Source: Mycobacterium sp. GA-1841
GTDB taxonomy: Bacteria; Actinomycetota; Actinomycetes; Mycobacteriales; Mycobacteriaceae
DNA length: 64,000 bases
Assembly: GCF_001954135.1 (NCBI RefSeq)
Contig: NZ_MBEQ01000114.1
Span: 1-64,000 of the forward strand
Reading direction: 5' to 3'
Shown: piece by piece, positions 38,012-46,242 of the stretch
Layout of the letters: every line of letters starts with the position of its first letter
How positions within the stretch are numbered: position 1 is the first letter of the stretch
Made by a program: the position numbers and the translations under genes
The notes under the pieces: generated by a model
Told to the model about the DNA's origin: nothing
Databases searched by the model: none
The model's input: the letters and a program-made list of their open reading frames with translations, nothing else

Positions 38012-39003
38012 CGGTGGCCGCGGTCTGGGCCGGCACCTCGGACATCAGGTTGAGAACGGTGCCGATTCCCGAACTCGGGGCCGGCGAGGTTCTGGTCCGG
38101 GTCCGGTTGGCCACGGTGTGCGGCAGTGATCTGCACACCGTGAGCGGTCGGCGCCCCGCGGCGTGCCCCTCGGTCCTCGGTCATGAGGCGGTCGGTGAGG
38201 TTGTCCATGTCGGCTGCGACGCGAATGTCCGAGTAGGCCAACGCATCATCTGGTCAGTGACCGTGGCATGCGGCACCTGCGGGCGCTGCCGGTCCGACCG
38301 GAGCGCCAAATGCGAGTCGGTGCGCAAGGTGGGCCACGAACCGTTCGACGGGGACTGGCCGTTGTCGGGTTCCTATGCCGCACATGTGGTTCTGCCGCGT
38401 GGCACCACGATTGCCGTGGTGCCCGAGGCACTGCCCGACGCGGTGGCGGCACCGGCGGCATGTGCAACGGCGACAGTGATGGCCACCTTGGAGGCCGCCG
38501 GTGACCTGTCCGGACGGCGGGTACTGATCGGTGGGGCAGGCATGCTGGGGCTCACCGCGATTGCGGCCTGCGCCGAGGCCGGAGCCGACGTCCAGGTGAT
38601 CGACCGCAATGCCGACCGGATGGCGGTGGCGACGCGGTTCGGTGGCCGGGCCTCCGACAGAAATCCGGTCGACGTGGCGATCGACTACACGGGATCTTCC
38701 GCGGCGGTCTCCGATGCGCTGGGTCGCCTCGACATCGGCGGCACCCTGGTGTTGGCCGGGTCGGTGACCCCGGGCCCGGCGCTGGCGGTGGACCCGGAGA
38801 CCGTCGTGCGGCACTGGTTGACGATCACCGGTGTGCACAACTACGAGCCTCGACATCTGCACGGTGCCGTGGACTTTCTCGTCCGCACCCGCGACCGTTA
38901 CCCGTGGCAGAGCTTGGTCACCGAGCCGGTGCCGCTGTCCCAGATCGACTCGGCGCTGCGTCCACCGCCGGCAGGTAAGCTGCGCCGGGCAGTCTCACCC
39001 TGA
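37987..39003 (+). CDS. Zinc-dependent dehydrogenase, phosphonate-locus type
   Basis: 338 residues, medium-chain dehydrogenase/reductase. Catalytic zinc ligands are in VCGSDLH and GHEAVGE; a structural zinc loop CGTCGRCRSDRSAKC and the NAD(P) motif IGGAGMLGL follow. It resembles the alcohol dehydrogenases found in phosphonate catabolism clusters (TIGR03366-type, from memory). ATG 37987 has GAAAGG 8 nt upstream and overlaps phnE by 25 nt; GTG 38008 is an alternative. No C-P lyase or phosphonatase gene is present. Confidence 0.85.
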   Translation: MDSCAPGVTVAAVWAGTSDIRLRTVPIPELGAGEVLVRVRLATVCGSDLHTVSGRRPAACPSVLGHEAVGEVVHVGCDANVRVGQRIIWSVTVACGTCGRCRSDRSAKCESVRKVGHEPFDGDWPLSGSYAAHVVLPRGTTIAVVPEALPDAVAAPAACATATVMATLEAAGDLSGRRVLIGGAGMLGLTAIAACAEAGADVQVIDRNADRMAVATRFGGRASDRNPVDVAIDYTGSSAAVSDALGRLDIGGTLVLAGSVTPGPALAVDPETVVRHWLTITGVHNYEPRHLHGAVDFLVRTRDRYPWQSLVTEPVPLSQIDSALRPPPAGKLRRAVSP

Positions 39004-39015
39004 CACCGGGAAAGC

Positions 39016-39918
39016 TCAGCCCTGGAAGACGCGGATCCAGTCGACCAACATCTCGGCGGGGTAGTTGCCACCGCTCGGATCGCGGCCGCCCGAGCCGCCG
39101 ACGGCGATGTTGAACACCGGCACCAAGGTGTAACCGGGATCGTTGAAAGGCCAGTCCTGCAAGGAATTTGCCGGCACCTCGAAGAAGGGCTCCATGCCGG
39201 GGGCATAGTCCTTCCAGAAGTACATACCCTGCGGCGTCCACGACATCCGCCAGGTGTGCCACGCACTGTCGATCGGATGCGGGTCGGTGGCGAACGACTC
39301 ACCGTCCAGACGCGCATGCACGGTGGTGCCCGACGGCCAGTCGCGGTTGCCGTACCACTCCACCAGGTCGACCTCGCCACCGCGGACCGGGTCATCATTG
39401 AGCAGCCAGAACGCCGGCCAGGCTCCGTCGGTGAGGCAGTTGAGCTTGACCCGGGCCTCCCACGTGGTCCCGATACCGCCACGCCAGTTGCCGACGACCT
39501 TGGCGCTGGCGTACTTCTCCTGGACCGTGGTGCCCGGGCCGCGCGTCGCACGGATCACCAGGTTGCCCTTGCCGTCCTGGAAGGCGTGCTCGGTGTCGGT
39601 GACATAGCGGCCCATGTTGAACGGCTTGTCCCACTCGACCGGGTTCTTGATGGTCTCGCGCTCCGGGATCAGATGCCACCACGTCGGGTCGGGCGGAGCG
39701 CCGGCCGGACCGTTGAACTCGTCCTGGAACAGGAACGTCGGCGACGGCGCCGCGGCGCCCGGGGCGGTGGAACCGCCGGGAGACGGCGCGTTGGGGCCCG
39801 GTCCGGGCGGATTATCACCAATTGCCGGGTCGGCGTTGGCCATCCCGGCCGGCAACGCGGCGGCTGCCACCCCCAGACCCATCATGAACATCACACTGCG
39901 ACGATCCATCTCAGGCAC
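39016..39918 (-). CDS. Exported GH16 family beta-glucanase-like protein (Rv0315)
   Basis: 300 residues, collinear with remembered Rv0315. A Tat-like signal (MDRRSVMFMMGLGVAAAAL) is followed by a Pro/Gly/Ala linker and a GH16 jelly roll. The catalytic motif GGEVDLVEWYG carries the two Glu and Asp; GIGTTWEARVKLNCL and AWPAFWLLNDDP are typical. It should hydrolyse beta-1,3 or mixed-linkage glucans outside the cell. It is convergent with the phn operon. Confidence 0.92.
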   Translation of the reverse strand: MPEMDRRSVMFMMGLGVAAAALPAGMANADPAIGDNPPGPGPNAPSPGGSTAPGAAAPSPTFLFQDEFNGPAGAPPDPTWWHLIPERETIKNPVEWDKPFNMGRYVTDTEHAFQDGKGNLVIRATRGPGTTVQEKYASAKVVGNWRGGIGTTWEARVKLNCLTDGAWPAFWLLNDDPVRGGEVDLVEWYGNRDWPSGTTVHARLDGESFATDPHPIDSAWHTWRMSWTPQGMYFWKDYAPGMEPFFEVPANSLQDWPFNDPGYTLVPVFNIAVGGSGGRDPSGGNYPAEMLVDWIRVFQG

Positions 39919-39997
39919 AGCAGAACCTTAACCGAACTCTTACCCACATTTCCGAAGGCGGTCCAAGTTCCCAGGAGCTCGAACAGGTTTCCGCAGG

Positions 39998-40447
39998 CTA
40001 GGGGCACAGGGCTGGCGCGTCGTCACGCACCGGGGCTTCGGCAGGCAGGGTGTAGGTGACGACCACGTCGGCGTCTTCGGCGCCTTCATTGGTCACCCGG
40101 TGCACCACGCCGCCCGGAATCATCACCACCTGGCCCGCGGTGCACGTCACCGGCGAGCAGTCGGGTGCCGTTTGCACCACCACAGCACCATCGTTGATCA
40201 CCGACTGCTCCGGCCCGGGGTGGCGGTGCCAGCCGCTGCCGGCCCCCGGTTTGAGAACAAGGTTCTGGACGTACAGGGTGGTGGGCTGCCCCGCGGTGAC
40301 AACCCAGATGGGCGTGGTGGTAGTGCCCTGGCCCAGATCGGTGCGCACCACCTCACCTTCGGCGGGTGTGGCGGCGGCGGGCGCGGCCAATACGCCTGGG
40401 GCGGCGGTGATCATGGCCCCGACTGCGATCAGGTGTACGAGCCTCAT
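39998..40447 (-). CDS. Exported cupin-domain protein
   Basis: 149 residues. Signal peptide MRLVHLIAVGAMITAAPGVL, then one cupin barrel with GSGWHRHPGPEQSVINDG (metal-binding HxH and Glu) and VMIPGGVVHRVTNEG (third His). Two Cys in APDCSPVTCTAG may form a disulfide. Role unknown. Confidence 0.8.
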   Translation of the reverse strand: MRLVHLIAVGAMITAAPGVLAAPAAATPAEGEVVRTDLGQGTTTTPIWVVTAGQPTTLYVQNLVLKPGAGSGWHRHPGPEQSVINDGAVVVQTAPDCSPVTCTAGQVVMIPGGVVHRVTNEGAEDADVVVTYTLPAEAPVRDDAPALCP

Positions 40448-40494
40448 CTGCCCTCCCGGTGTTGACCGAAAGGTACAGCGACCGGGTCAGGCCG

Positions 40495-42351
40495 TCAGGG
40501 ATACGGCTGGAACGGGTTCTGCGGCTGCGGCTGGTACGGGTAGGGGTTCTGCGGCTGGTACGGGTACGGATTCTGCGTCTCGCCGCGGTTGGGTACCTGA
40601 ATCGGAATGGGCACCGGGACAAACGGCACCGTGACGTACGTCGTCGTCATCGGATTGGTGGTCGTCGTCGTGGTGGTCGGCGGCGTGGTGGTCGTGGTGC
40701 TTGTGGTCGTCGACGGTGTCGTGGTCGTCGTGGTTGTGGTGGTCGTCGTCGGGGGAGGCGGCGTCGTCGTCTGTGTGACGACACGCGTCTCGGTCACCGG
40801 CGGCGGCGGGGCCTGCGTCACCGTCACCGGCGGCGGCGCGGGCTCTTGGGTCACGGGGGCCGGTGGCGGCTCGACCGCCGGCGGAGGCTCGACCGGGCTC
40901 GGCGCCACCTCCTGCGGCATCGGCTTGGGTTCGGCGGTCTTGACGTCGGTGCTCGGTGCCGTACCGGTGGAGCTCGTCAACGCGTACGTGACGCCGCCGA
41001 TGGCCACCACGACCAGGGCGACGGCCACCGCGAACACCGTCAACGGCAACCGCTGCCAACCGTCGCGTGGTTGCTCGATCGGCCCGGTGGGCGGTACGTA
41101 CTGCACAGCCGGACGGGCTGCAGTCTCACTGCCGTAGGACTCGACCAGATCCGGCCCGGTGTAGGGCACCACGTCGTCGCCGGCTTGGTCTTCCGACCAG
41201 GCCAGCGCGCGAAAGGTCGACGAGCCCTCCTCCACCGAACCGGTTGCCTCCGTCGGCATTCCAGCTGTCGGAAGGGCCGCCGCGACACCCAGGGTGGAGG
41301 CCATGCCGGTGTGCGCGTCGGCGTCGGCCAGGTAGGCGGCCGACAACGCGGCGCCGATCGCGCCGTCCAGCGCCGGTTGCGGTGTCGTCACCACCACCGC
41401 ATGGGAATGCTCCGAAAGTTGTTGCGTCACCAGGGGAATGCTGGCGCCGCCACCGATGGTCACCACCGCCGAGATCGCCGGCCAACCGATACCGTTGCGC
41501 TCCAACGCCTTTTCCAGAGCGTCCAACGCCCCCGACAGCGGCGTGCGCATCAACGACTCGAGTTCGGTCCGGGTCACTCGCACGGTGGCGGAATACCCGG
41601 GCAGCTCGACCCCCAGATCCGTCGCGGTGTCCGCCGACAACCGTTCCTTGGCCTGACGGCATTCCTCGCGCAGCCGGGCCAGCGACCCGACCGCCGCGGT
41701 ACCTGCCGGATCGATCCCGCCGGCCTGGGCGACGCCGTCGAGCACATGGCTCAGCAGGGCCTGGTCGATCTGGTCTCCGGAGAAATCCGGATACCGGACG
41801 GTCTCGTCGATCGGTTCGAACGCCGCGGCGGCGTCCGCCAGCGTGATGCTGGTGCCTCCGCCGCCGAAGTCGAGCAACGCCACCACACCATTGGCCGGCA
41901 GGCCGGGGTTTGCCCGCAGCGCGGCCAGGGAGGCGACGGCGTCGGGAATCAGCCGGGCGGGCATTCCGTCGCGGGACAGGTTCGGATTGGTGCGCAGCGC
42001 GTTGCGCAGGGCGCGCATCGTGGGCGCGCCCCAGTGGGCGGGCACGGCGATGGCCAGTTGCCCGGACGGGCCGCCGGCCAACTCGACCATCGCGTCGAGG
42101 GCCTCGACCAGCAGGGTGTCGGCGGGATAGGAGGAGCCGTCGGGCGCCACCAACGGCACCGGGTCGCCGACCCGCTCGACGAATCCGCTCAGCGTGACAC
42201 CGTGACCGGATTCGGGCACACCGACCTGCGGCGTCCGGTCCGTCGACAAGGTCAACACCGAACGCCGGCTGACAGGTTGATTGCCGACACGCGCCGCAAC
42301 CAAGTTGGTGGTCCCGATCGACAACCCCAACGGGCTAGAGTGCTCAACCAT
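40495..42351 (-). CDS. Hsp70-like membrane protein (Rv0312), 5' end replaced at attL
   Basis: 618 residues against ~620 for remembered Rv0312. The Hsp70-like ATPase domain starts LGLSIGTTNLVAARVGN; phosphate-2-like LLDFGGGGTSITLAD and adenosine-like VVTIGGGASIPLVTQQLSE follow. One helix lies at about 435-457, then a Pro/Thr-rich tail ending VPFVPVPIPIQVPN and repeated NPYPYQPQ. The element inserted in the first codons: the native start MSGPLGL is now at attR, while the element provides ATG 42351 (MVEHSSPLGL) with GGAGAGGAG (42360-42368) 8 nt upstream. The ATG overlaps the integrase ATG in a CATG. The native promoter is now 12 kb away, so expression depends on element transcription. Confidence 0.85.
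   Translation of the reverse strand: MVEHSSPLGLSIGTTNLVAARVGNQPVSRRSVLTLSTDRTPQVGVPESGHGVTLSGFVERVGDPVPLVAPDGSSYPADTLLVEALDAMVELAGGPSGQLAIAVPAHWGAPTMRALRNALRTNPNLSRDGMPARLIPDAVASLAALRANPGLPANGVVALLDFGGGGTSITLADAAAAFEPIDETVRYPDFSGDQIDQALLSHVLDGVAQAGGIDPAGTAAVGSLARLREECRQAKERLSADTATDLGVELPGYSATVRVTRTELESLMRTPLSGALDALEKALERNGIGWPAISAVVTIGGGASIPLVTQQLSEHSHAVVVTTPQPALDGAIGAALSAAYLADADAHTGMASTLGVAAALPTAGMPTEATGSVEEGSSTFRALAWSEDQAGDDVVPYTGPDLVESYGSETAARPAVQYVPPTGPIEQPRDGWQRLPLTVFAVAVALVVVAIGGVTYALTSSTGTAPSTDVKTAEPKPMPQEVAPSPVEPPPAVEPPPAPVTQEPAPPPVTVTQAPPPPVTETRVVTQTTTPPPPTTTTTTTTTTTPSTTTSTTTTTPPTTTTTTTNPMTTTYVTVPFVPVPIPIQVPNRGETQNPYPYQPQNPYPYQPQPQNPFQPYP
42320..42335. other. attL core
   Basis: GACAACCCCAACGGGC, identical to 54652-54667. 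In the host gene it encodes PLGLS on the minus strand. The left flank is host (B half) and the right flank is element (P half), 14 bp before the integrase ATG. Confidence 0.92.
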
Positions 42352-43825
42352 GTCTACCGCTCCTCTCCGGGTGCTCGGAGCTGTGCGTTTGTCGAAACTG
42401 ACAGACGAATCAACCTCCCCCGATCGGCAGCGGGAACGTATCGAGTGGTGGGCACAAGGCAACAAGCCTGCCACGGTTGTGTCGATCTCAGAAGATATGG
42501 ACATATCCGGGGCGGTAGACCCATTCAAACGCGCATCACTCGGCAAGTGGCTTACCGACACTCCCCCAGAACCTTGGGACGTCCTGGTGGCCTGGAAGCT
42601 CGACAGAATCTCTAGGTCTTCGATGGACACCGAGACTCTGTTGCGCTGGTGCCTGGAGCGTGGCAAGCGCATCGTTTGCGTAGACGACGGGATCGACACC
42701 GATACCCAGATGGGACAGGTGTGGGTAAAACTCGCCTCGATCTTCGCCGAGGTCGAACGCAACGCAATCAAAGAGCGGACTACCCAAGCCCGTAAGAAGC
42801 TGCGGGCTGAAAGCCGGTGGGCCGGTGAGACCGTGCATTACGGGCTCAAACCGCAGAAGCTCCCCGATGGTGGATGGAAGCTAGTCCACGACACCGTGGC
42901 AGTAGAGGTAATCCGCCGTATCGTCTCCGACGTCGTGCGCGGTGATTCTGTCCAGTCCATCGCTGACCGGCTGACCGCCGAGGGTGTCTCGTCTCCGAGG
43001 GATCGACAGAGGGAGCTACAGGACAAGCCGACGACGGGAGCAGCCTGGAGTACCACGACGCTGCACCGGCTGCTGGAGTCCAAGACTCTGCTCGGGTACA
43101 CCGTCCACCGGGGAGATGCAGACCCCGAGGTTATGAAGTCCGAGCCGATCCTGTCAGCGTCGGAATATCGTTCGCTGCAAGCTGTTCTAGACCTCCGCAA
43201 GCGTCCGAAGACGACCAACCGCACCGGCAACGCTTCCCCGCTGCTCGGTATCGCGGTCTGCCTGGAGTGTCAGCGTCCGATGCACCAAAAGTCCCAGCTG
43301 GCCAAGGGCAAGAGATACCGCTATTACTACTGCCCGGAGAGGCCCCGACACGGCGATCAGATCACCGCCCAATGGCTGGAGCAGGTTCTAGAGGAAGCGT
43401 TCCTAGACGAGCTCGGGGATACCGAGGTTTACGTGCCGGTGATACTCCCGGCGTCGGACCACACCGACGAGCTGGAAGCGGCACGTATGCGGCTAGAGGT
43501 AATCACCGAGGCTATGCGTAAGGCGACATCGCTCGCTGTCATGGAGACGCTCGCAGAGCAGATCTCAGAGCTCGACGCTCGGATAGTTGAGCTGGAGGCT
43601 CTGCCGGTCCAGCCGGCCAGGACGGAACACGTTGCCACCGGGCAGAAGTATCGGGAGCTTTGGGAGTCGCTCGACTCCGATGCCGATGCTAGACGGAGAC
43701 TGTTGCTCGACTCCGGTATCCGGTACGAGGTCCTGCTAGAGGGCAGGACCCGCAACCAAGGTGGGGCTTTCAAGAGCAACCTTCATGTGCCGGATGACAT
43801 TCGGGACAGGATGACGATGCGCTGA
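42350..43825 (+). CDS. int: Large serine recombinase (integrase)
   Basis: 491 residues. The resolvase domain has the nucleophile in AVRLSKLTDESTSPDRQ (Ser15) and the conserved AWKLDRISRSSMD. A recombinase domain follows (STTTLHRLLESKTLLGYTVH), then a zinc ribbon (CLECQRPMHQ, YYYCPERPRHG) and a coiled coil at about 375-430 that controls directionality. The layout is that of Bxb1-type mycobacteriophage integrases. ATG 42350 has no Shine-Dalgarno, but TAGAGT at 42336-42341 sits where a -10 box would be for a leaderless transcript. The start is immediately beside attP in the circular form. No recombination directionality factor is recognised. Confidence 0.93.
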   Translation: MSTAPLRVLGAVRLSKLTDESTSPDRQRERIEWWAQGNKPATVVSISEDMDISGAVDPFKRASLGKWLTDTPPEPWDVLVAWKLDRISRSSMDTETLLRWCLERGKRIVCVDDGIDTDTQMGQVWVKLASIFAEVERNAIKERTTQARKKLRAESRWAGETVHYGLKPQKLPDGGWKLVHDTVAVEVIRRIVSDVVRGDSVQSIADRLTAEGVSSPRDRQRELQDKPTTGAAWSTTTLHRLLESKTLLGYTVHRGDADPEVMKSEPILSASEYRSLQAVLDLRKRPKTTNRTGNASPLLGIAVCLECQRPMHQKSQLAKGKRYRYYYCPERPRHGDQITAQWLEQVLEEAFLDELGDTEVYVPVILPASDHTDELEAARMRLEVITEAMRKATSLAVMETLAEQISELDARIVELEALPVQPARTEHVATGQKYRELWESLDSDADARRRLLLDSGIRYEVLLEGRTRNQGGAFKSNLHVPDDIRDRMTMR

Positions 43826-43848
43826 CCGGCTGACTTCATCAGCCGCCC

Positions 43849-44037
43849 TCACTTGTGCCACGGCCATCGCAGAGGCATCCGAAGCGGAAACCACCGGCCC
43901 GTTGCACGGATGATCTTTTCGGCTTCTTTGGGATGCAGATGCGTAATCAGCGCAGAGAACCCCAGCCACACACAAAACGTGAAAGCGGAAGTCATAGCGA
44001 TGGCGATTGCGAAGCCCAGAGCGGTCATGACGCACAA
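43849..44037 (-). CDS. Small membrane protein, paralogue 1
   Basis: 62 residues. One membrane helix (MTALGFAIAIAMTSAFTFCV) is followed by a short cytoplasmic tail HPKEAEKIIRATGRWFP. The tail matches the product of 44474-44647 (HPKHAAKIIEASGRWLP). The start may be 44037 or ATG 44028. Possibly an envelope exclusion or helper-interaction protein; function unknown. Confidence 0.6.
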   Translation of the reverse strand: MCVMTALGFAIAIAMTSAFTFCVWLGFSALITHLHPKEAEKIIRATGRWFPLRMPLRWPWHK

Positions 44038-44473
44038 CGTAGAGGTTTCCGCATCAACTTGAAACCATCCCTGTTAGCAATCCTGTGAGCGGAATGTGGA
44101 TAACCGCGCCTACACCCGACCTATCCCTGTGTATAACTCGATTCACAAGCGCTCAAATCCACAGAGACCGGGACCATTTCCGCAGGCCAAGGCAAAAAAC
44201 CATGAATGTGGATCAAACTTTTCAAGAGCGGTCCCGGCGTGTCGCCCGCGTTTGACACTCCCCGGCTTTCACGTCCTCCCCAAATGTGCTAGCTAATAGC
44301 TCCAAATCCCAACGCACCAGATCTATTGCCGCCACCACGGCTGGGTCATCGGGGTCCCAGCCGTCTTCTCATCGCTTCACGTTCGATTTCATCCATACCC
44401 GGTTAGACGTTGAGTCGGGCTTCCCGGTTCCATGAATCCTTGGCACGGTGGTCCACCGATAACCACATCGACA
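44038..44473. other. Non-coding stretch with DnaA boxes
   Basis: 436 bp between the two small membrane protein genes. TGTGGATAA at 44095-44103 is an exact DnaA box (reverse of TTATCCACA) and TGTGTATAA at 44128-44136 differs by one base. No convincing gene is seen. Confidence 0.55.
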
Positions 44474-44647
44474 TCACCCACCTTTGCCCGGTGGAAGTCT
44501 CGGAAGCCATCGGCCAGAGGCCTCGATGATCTTGGCAGCGTGCTTGGGATGAGCGTTTGCGATGCCGTTGCAGTAGGTAAGCCATAGACGTAGCGCGACG
44601 AGCGAGAGCACTCCGAGAGCGATGAGGGTCAAGATCCCGAAAGTCAT
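44474..44647 (-). CDS. Small membrane protein, paralogue 2
   Basis: 57 residues from ATG 44647. One membrane helix (MTFGILTLIALGVLSLVALR), then WLTYCNGIANAHPKHAAKII and a GRWLPRLPPGKGG end. Shares HPKxAxKIIxAxGRWxP with 43849-44037. A longer in-frame reading to 44875 is not supported by a family match. Confidence 0.6.
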   Translation of the reverse strand: MTFGILTLIALGVLSLVALRLWLTYCNGIANAHPKHAAKIIEASGRWLPRLPPGKGG

Positions 44648-44715
44648 GCATAAAACGCTATTCGAGCGAACCGACGCGCACATGCCGTCATGCCGCGTTA
44701 TGAACACATGAGAAG

Positions 44716-44724
44716 TTATCCACA
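44716..44724. promoter_or_regulatory. DnaA box
   Basis: TTATCCACA, an exact consensus DnaA box in the gap between 44648 and 44840. Together with those at 44095 and 44128 it places three DnaA-box-like sites within 630 bp. Confidence 0.55.
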
Positions 44725-44840
44725 GCCGGCGAGTATCCGCATTACCGCTGGCCGGAGAAGACATTGCGCCTTCTCCACCGTTAAGCGCGAGAACATACTG
44801 TTCGCGAGGATGTAGAAGTTCACGACCTCCGCAGCGAGCT

Positions 44841-45371
44841 CTAGTTTCGCGTTGATCGCGACCGCAATTGCACAATCTCCGGCTCGACGTTCAGACCATC
44901 TATCGTGAGCAGCCCTACCGCTTGCTCACATCGTCCGACTTCCATGCCGGTCACAGTCCAAGCGGCCTCGCCTCCGTATCCGGTAGTGCAGGAGCCGATA
45001 CCCAACCTTCCGGTATGTCCGAGCACAACGCTCGTTTGGAGCGCCTTCGCAGCGCGCAGAGCGGTATTGCCGGCGATCTCGCTTGGCTCGCAGCCGTCGA
45101 TTCGACACATCGTCACCCAGCCGGGGCCGATGCTGTGGACGTCCTGTAGTTCGATGACCCCGTGCCGTGGATCGAACTCCCCCGCGTGGATTCCGATAGG
45201 CCCCGCGTAGACCTCCCGCAGTTGGTCAAGCATCGGAATAGACGCTTCGAAGCAGACAACCTCGTCGGGACGCACGTCCGCGATGCATCGCGCCAACCAC
45301 GCCAGCGCGTCAGCCTCGACCGTCTTCCCTAGCTTGCCTGTAATCACGATTCGAACCGTCACGTGAGGCAT
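44841..45371 (-). CDS. Degenerate calcineurin-like phosphoesterase
   Basis: 176 residues from ATG 45371 (alternative 45392). LREVYAGPIGIHAGEFDPRH and VVLGHTGRLGIGSCTTGYGG align with remembered mycobacteriophage metallophosphoesterases, where these read GPVG-HEGNHD-R and LGHTHR. Here GNHD has become GEFD and GHTH has become GHTG, and the first DxH and GD motifs are absent, so catalysis is unlikely. It lies downstream of, and on the same strand as, the HTH regulator. Confidence 0.5.
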   Translation of the reverse strand: MPHVTVRIVITGKLGKTVEADALAWLARCIADVRPDEVVCFEASIPMLDQLREVYAGPIGIHAGEFDPRHGVIELQDVHSIGPGWVTMCRIDGCEPSEIAGNTALRAAKALQTSVVLGHTGRLGIGSCTTGYGGEAAWTVTGMEVGRCEQAVGLLTIDGLNVEPEIVQLRSRSTRN

Positions 45372-45411
45372 CGTAGATGCTTGACATCGCACGAAAACCG
45401 CTGCCAGGTAG

Positions 45412-45879
45412 CTATTTCCGATCTGTTCCGGCTAGCAGCTTGCGCGCACTTTCGGTTGCTTCACCACCCTCGCGGCCTACAACCGCCTCGGTGAGAAACC
45501 CTTTATCCCTAGCTAGCCTGATGTGACGCTTGACGGTCGATAGCGGTCTACCCAGCTCCACAGCCAACCGCGCTGAAACGTCCCTGCCTTGGGGTGCCAG
45601 TTCCTCGTATGCAACCGCCAGCCGTGCCAAGTAATCGTCACTGACCGTCCCACGTCGTGGTTCCGCAACCTCACGGACCACGTCCTTGGCAATCTTCCCA
45701 GCTACTGCCTCAAGGTTCGGCATCAGGCCTGAACCAAACTCGCGTCTCGCAAATTCTTGAATCTGCTTTGCCGCGTGCATTAGTTCGGCATAGCCCAGGT
45801 TGCCGCTGACCTTCACCATCACCAGTTGACCGTCCTCGTAGCCGGTCTCGATGTCGGGGTTCATCTTGCGAATCTCCAT
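45412..45879 (-). CDS. HTH DNA-binding protein, candidate element repressor
   Basis: 155 residues. The C-terminal half contains a helix-turn-helix, DVSARLAVELGRPLSTVKRH, followed by IRLARDKGFLTEA. The N-terminal half is alpha/beta with no known motif. It is divergent from the operon at 45976 across a 96-bp gap with two palindromes, the usual layout of a repressor facing early genes. This repressor role is inference; an activator is possible. Confidence 0.65.
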   Translation of the reverse strand: MEIRKMNPDIETGYEDGQLVMVKVSGNLGYAELMHAAKQIQEFARREFGSGLMPNLEAVAGKIAKDVVREVAEPRRGTVSDDYLARLAVAYEELAPQGRDVSARLAVELGRPLSTVKRHIRLARDKGFLTEAVVGREGGEATESARKLLAGTDRK

Positions 45880-45975
45880 GATCTCGACCGTATCAGAACG
45901 GTATTGACATAGTCGACTGTCTCATGAGACGGTCTATCCGTCAGCGGAGACGATCCGAATACAGAGAGGGAACGC
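45880..45975. promoter_or_regulatory. Divergent control region (switch candidate)
   Basis: Contains the perfect 12-bp palindrome GTCTCATGAGAC (45919-45930) and the inverted repeat ACCGT-6-ACGGT (45887-45902). TTGACA (45904-45909) lies between them, a good -35 for rightward transcription; a matching -10 is not clear. Both genes start at its edges. Confidence 0.65.
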
Positions 45976-46242
45976 ATGGAGAGCCGAACTTTTAAGTACC
46001 CGTACCCAACAGACATAGAGGAAGACGCAGGGGTCTTATCCATCGCAGAGCTGGCCGCACAGCGCGGTCGTCGGGTGGCTCACCTAGTCGGGGAGCTGGT
46101 CTATGCCGGGTTGTTACATGAGGCGAGTACAGACCCACGGTGCCGGCAAGCGTGGCCCGGTGCGTTCCGGTGGCACGCTGACGATTGCGAGTGCAGGTTC
46201 ATCCCAGGACCTCACCCCGACCTCGTAGAGGTTGCGTCGTGA
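45976..46242 (+). CDS. Small Cro/excisionase-like candidate
   Basis: 88 residues from ATG 45976. The segment LSIAELAAQRGRRVAHLVGE, then LVYAGLLHEA, could be a small winged helix. Two Cys and His residues follow (DPRCRQ, HADDCECRF). It is the first gene of the rightward early operon, opposite the HTH repressor. It may be a Cro-like regulator or the directionality factor; neither is proven. The last bases overlap the next GTG. Confidence 0.5.
   Translation: MESRTFKYPYPTDIEEDAGVLSIAELAAQRGRRVAHLVGELVYAGLLHEASTDPRCRQAWPGAFRWHADDCECRFIPGPHPDLVEVAS

Noticed and set aside
42281..42349. Upstream extension of the integrase start to 42281
   Set aside because: The extra residues are host attB-side sequence that would not be present in the circular element; ATG 42350 is in the element.
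45380..45392. CTTGACATCGCAC, resembling an L5-type stoperator (CTTGACATCCACC)
   Set aside because: Only nine leading bases match, it is single copy in the element, and TTGACA alone is also a common -35 box.
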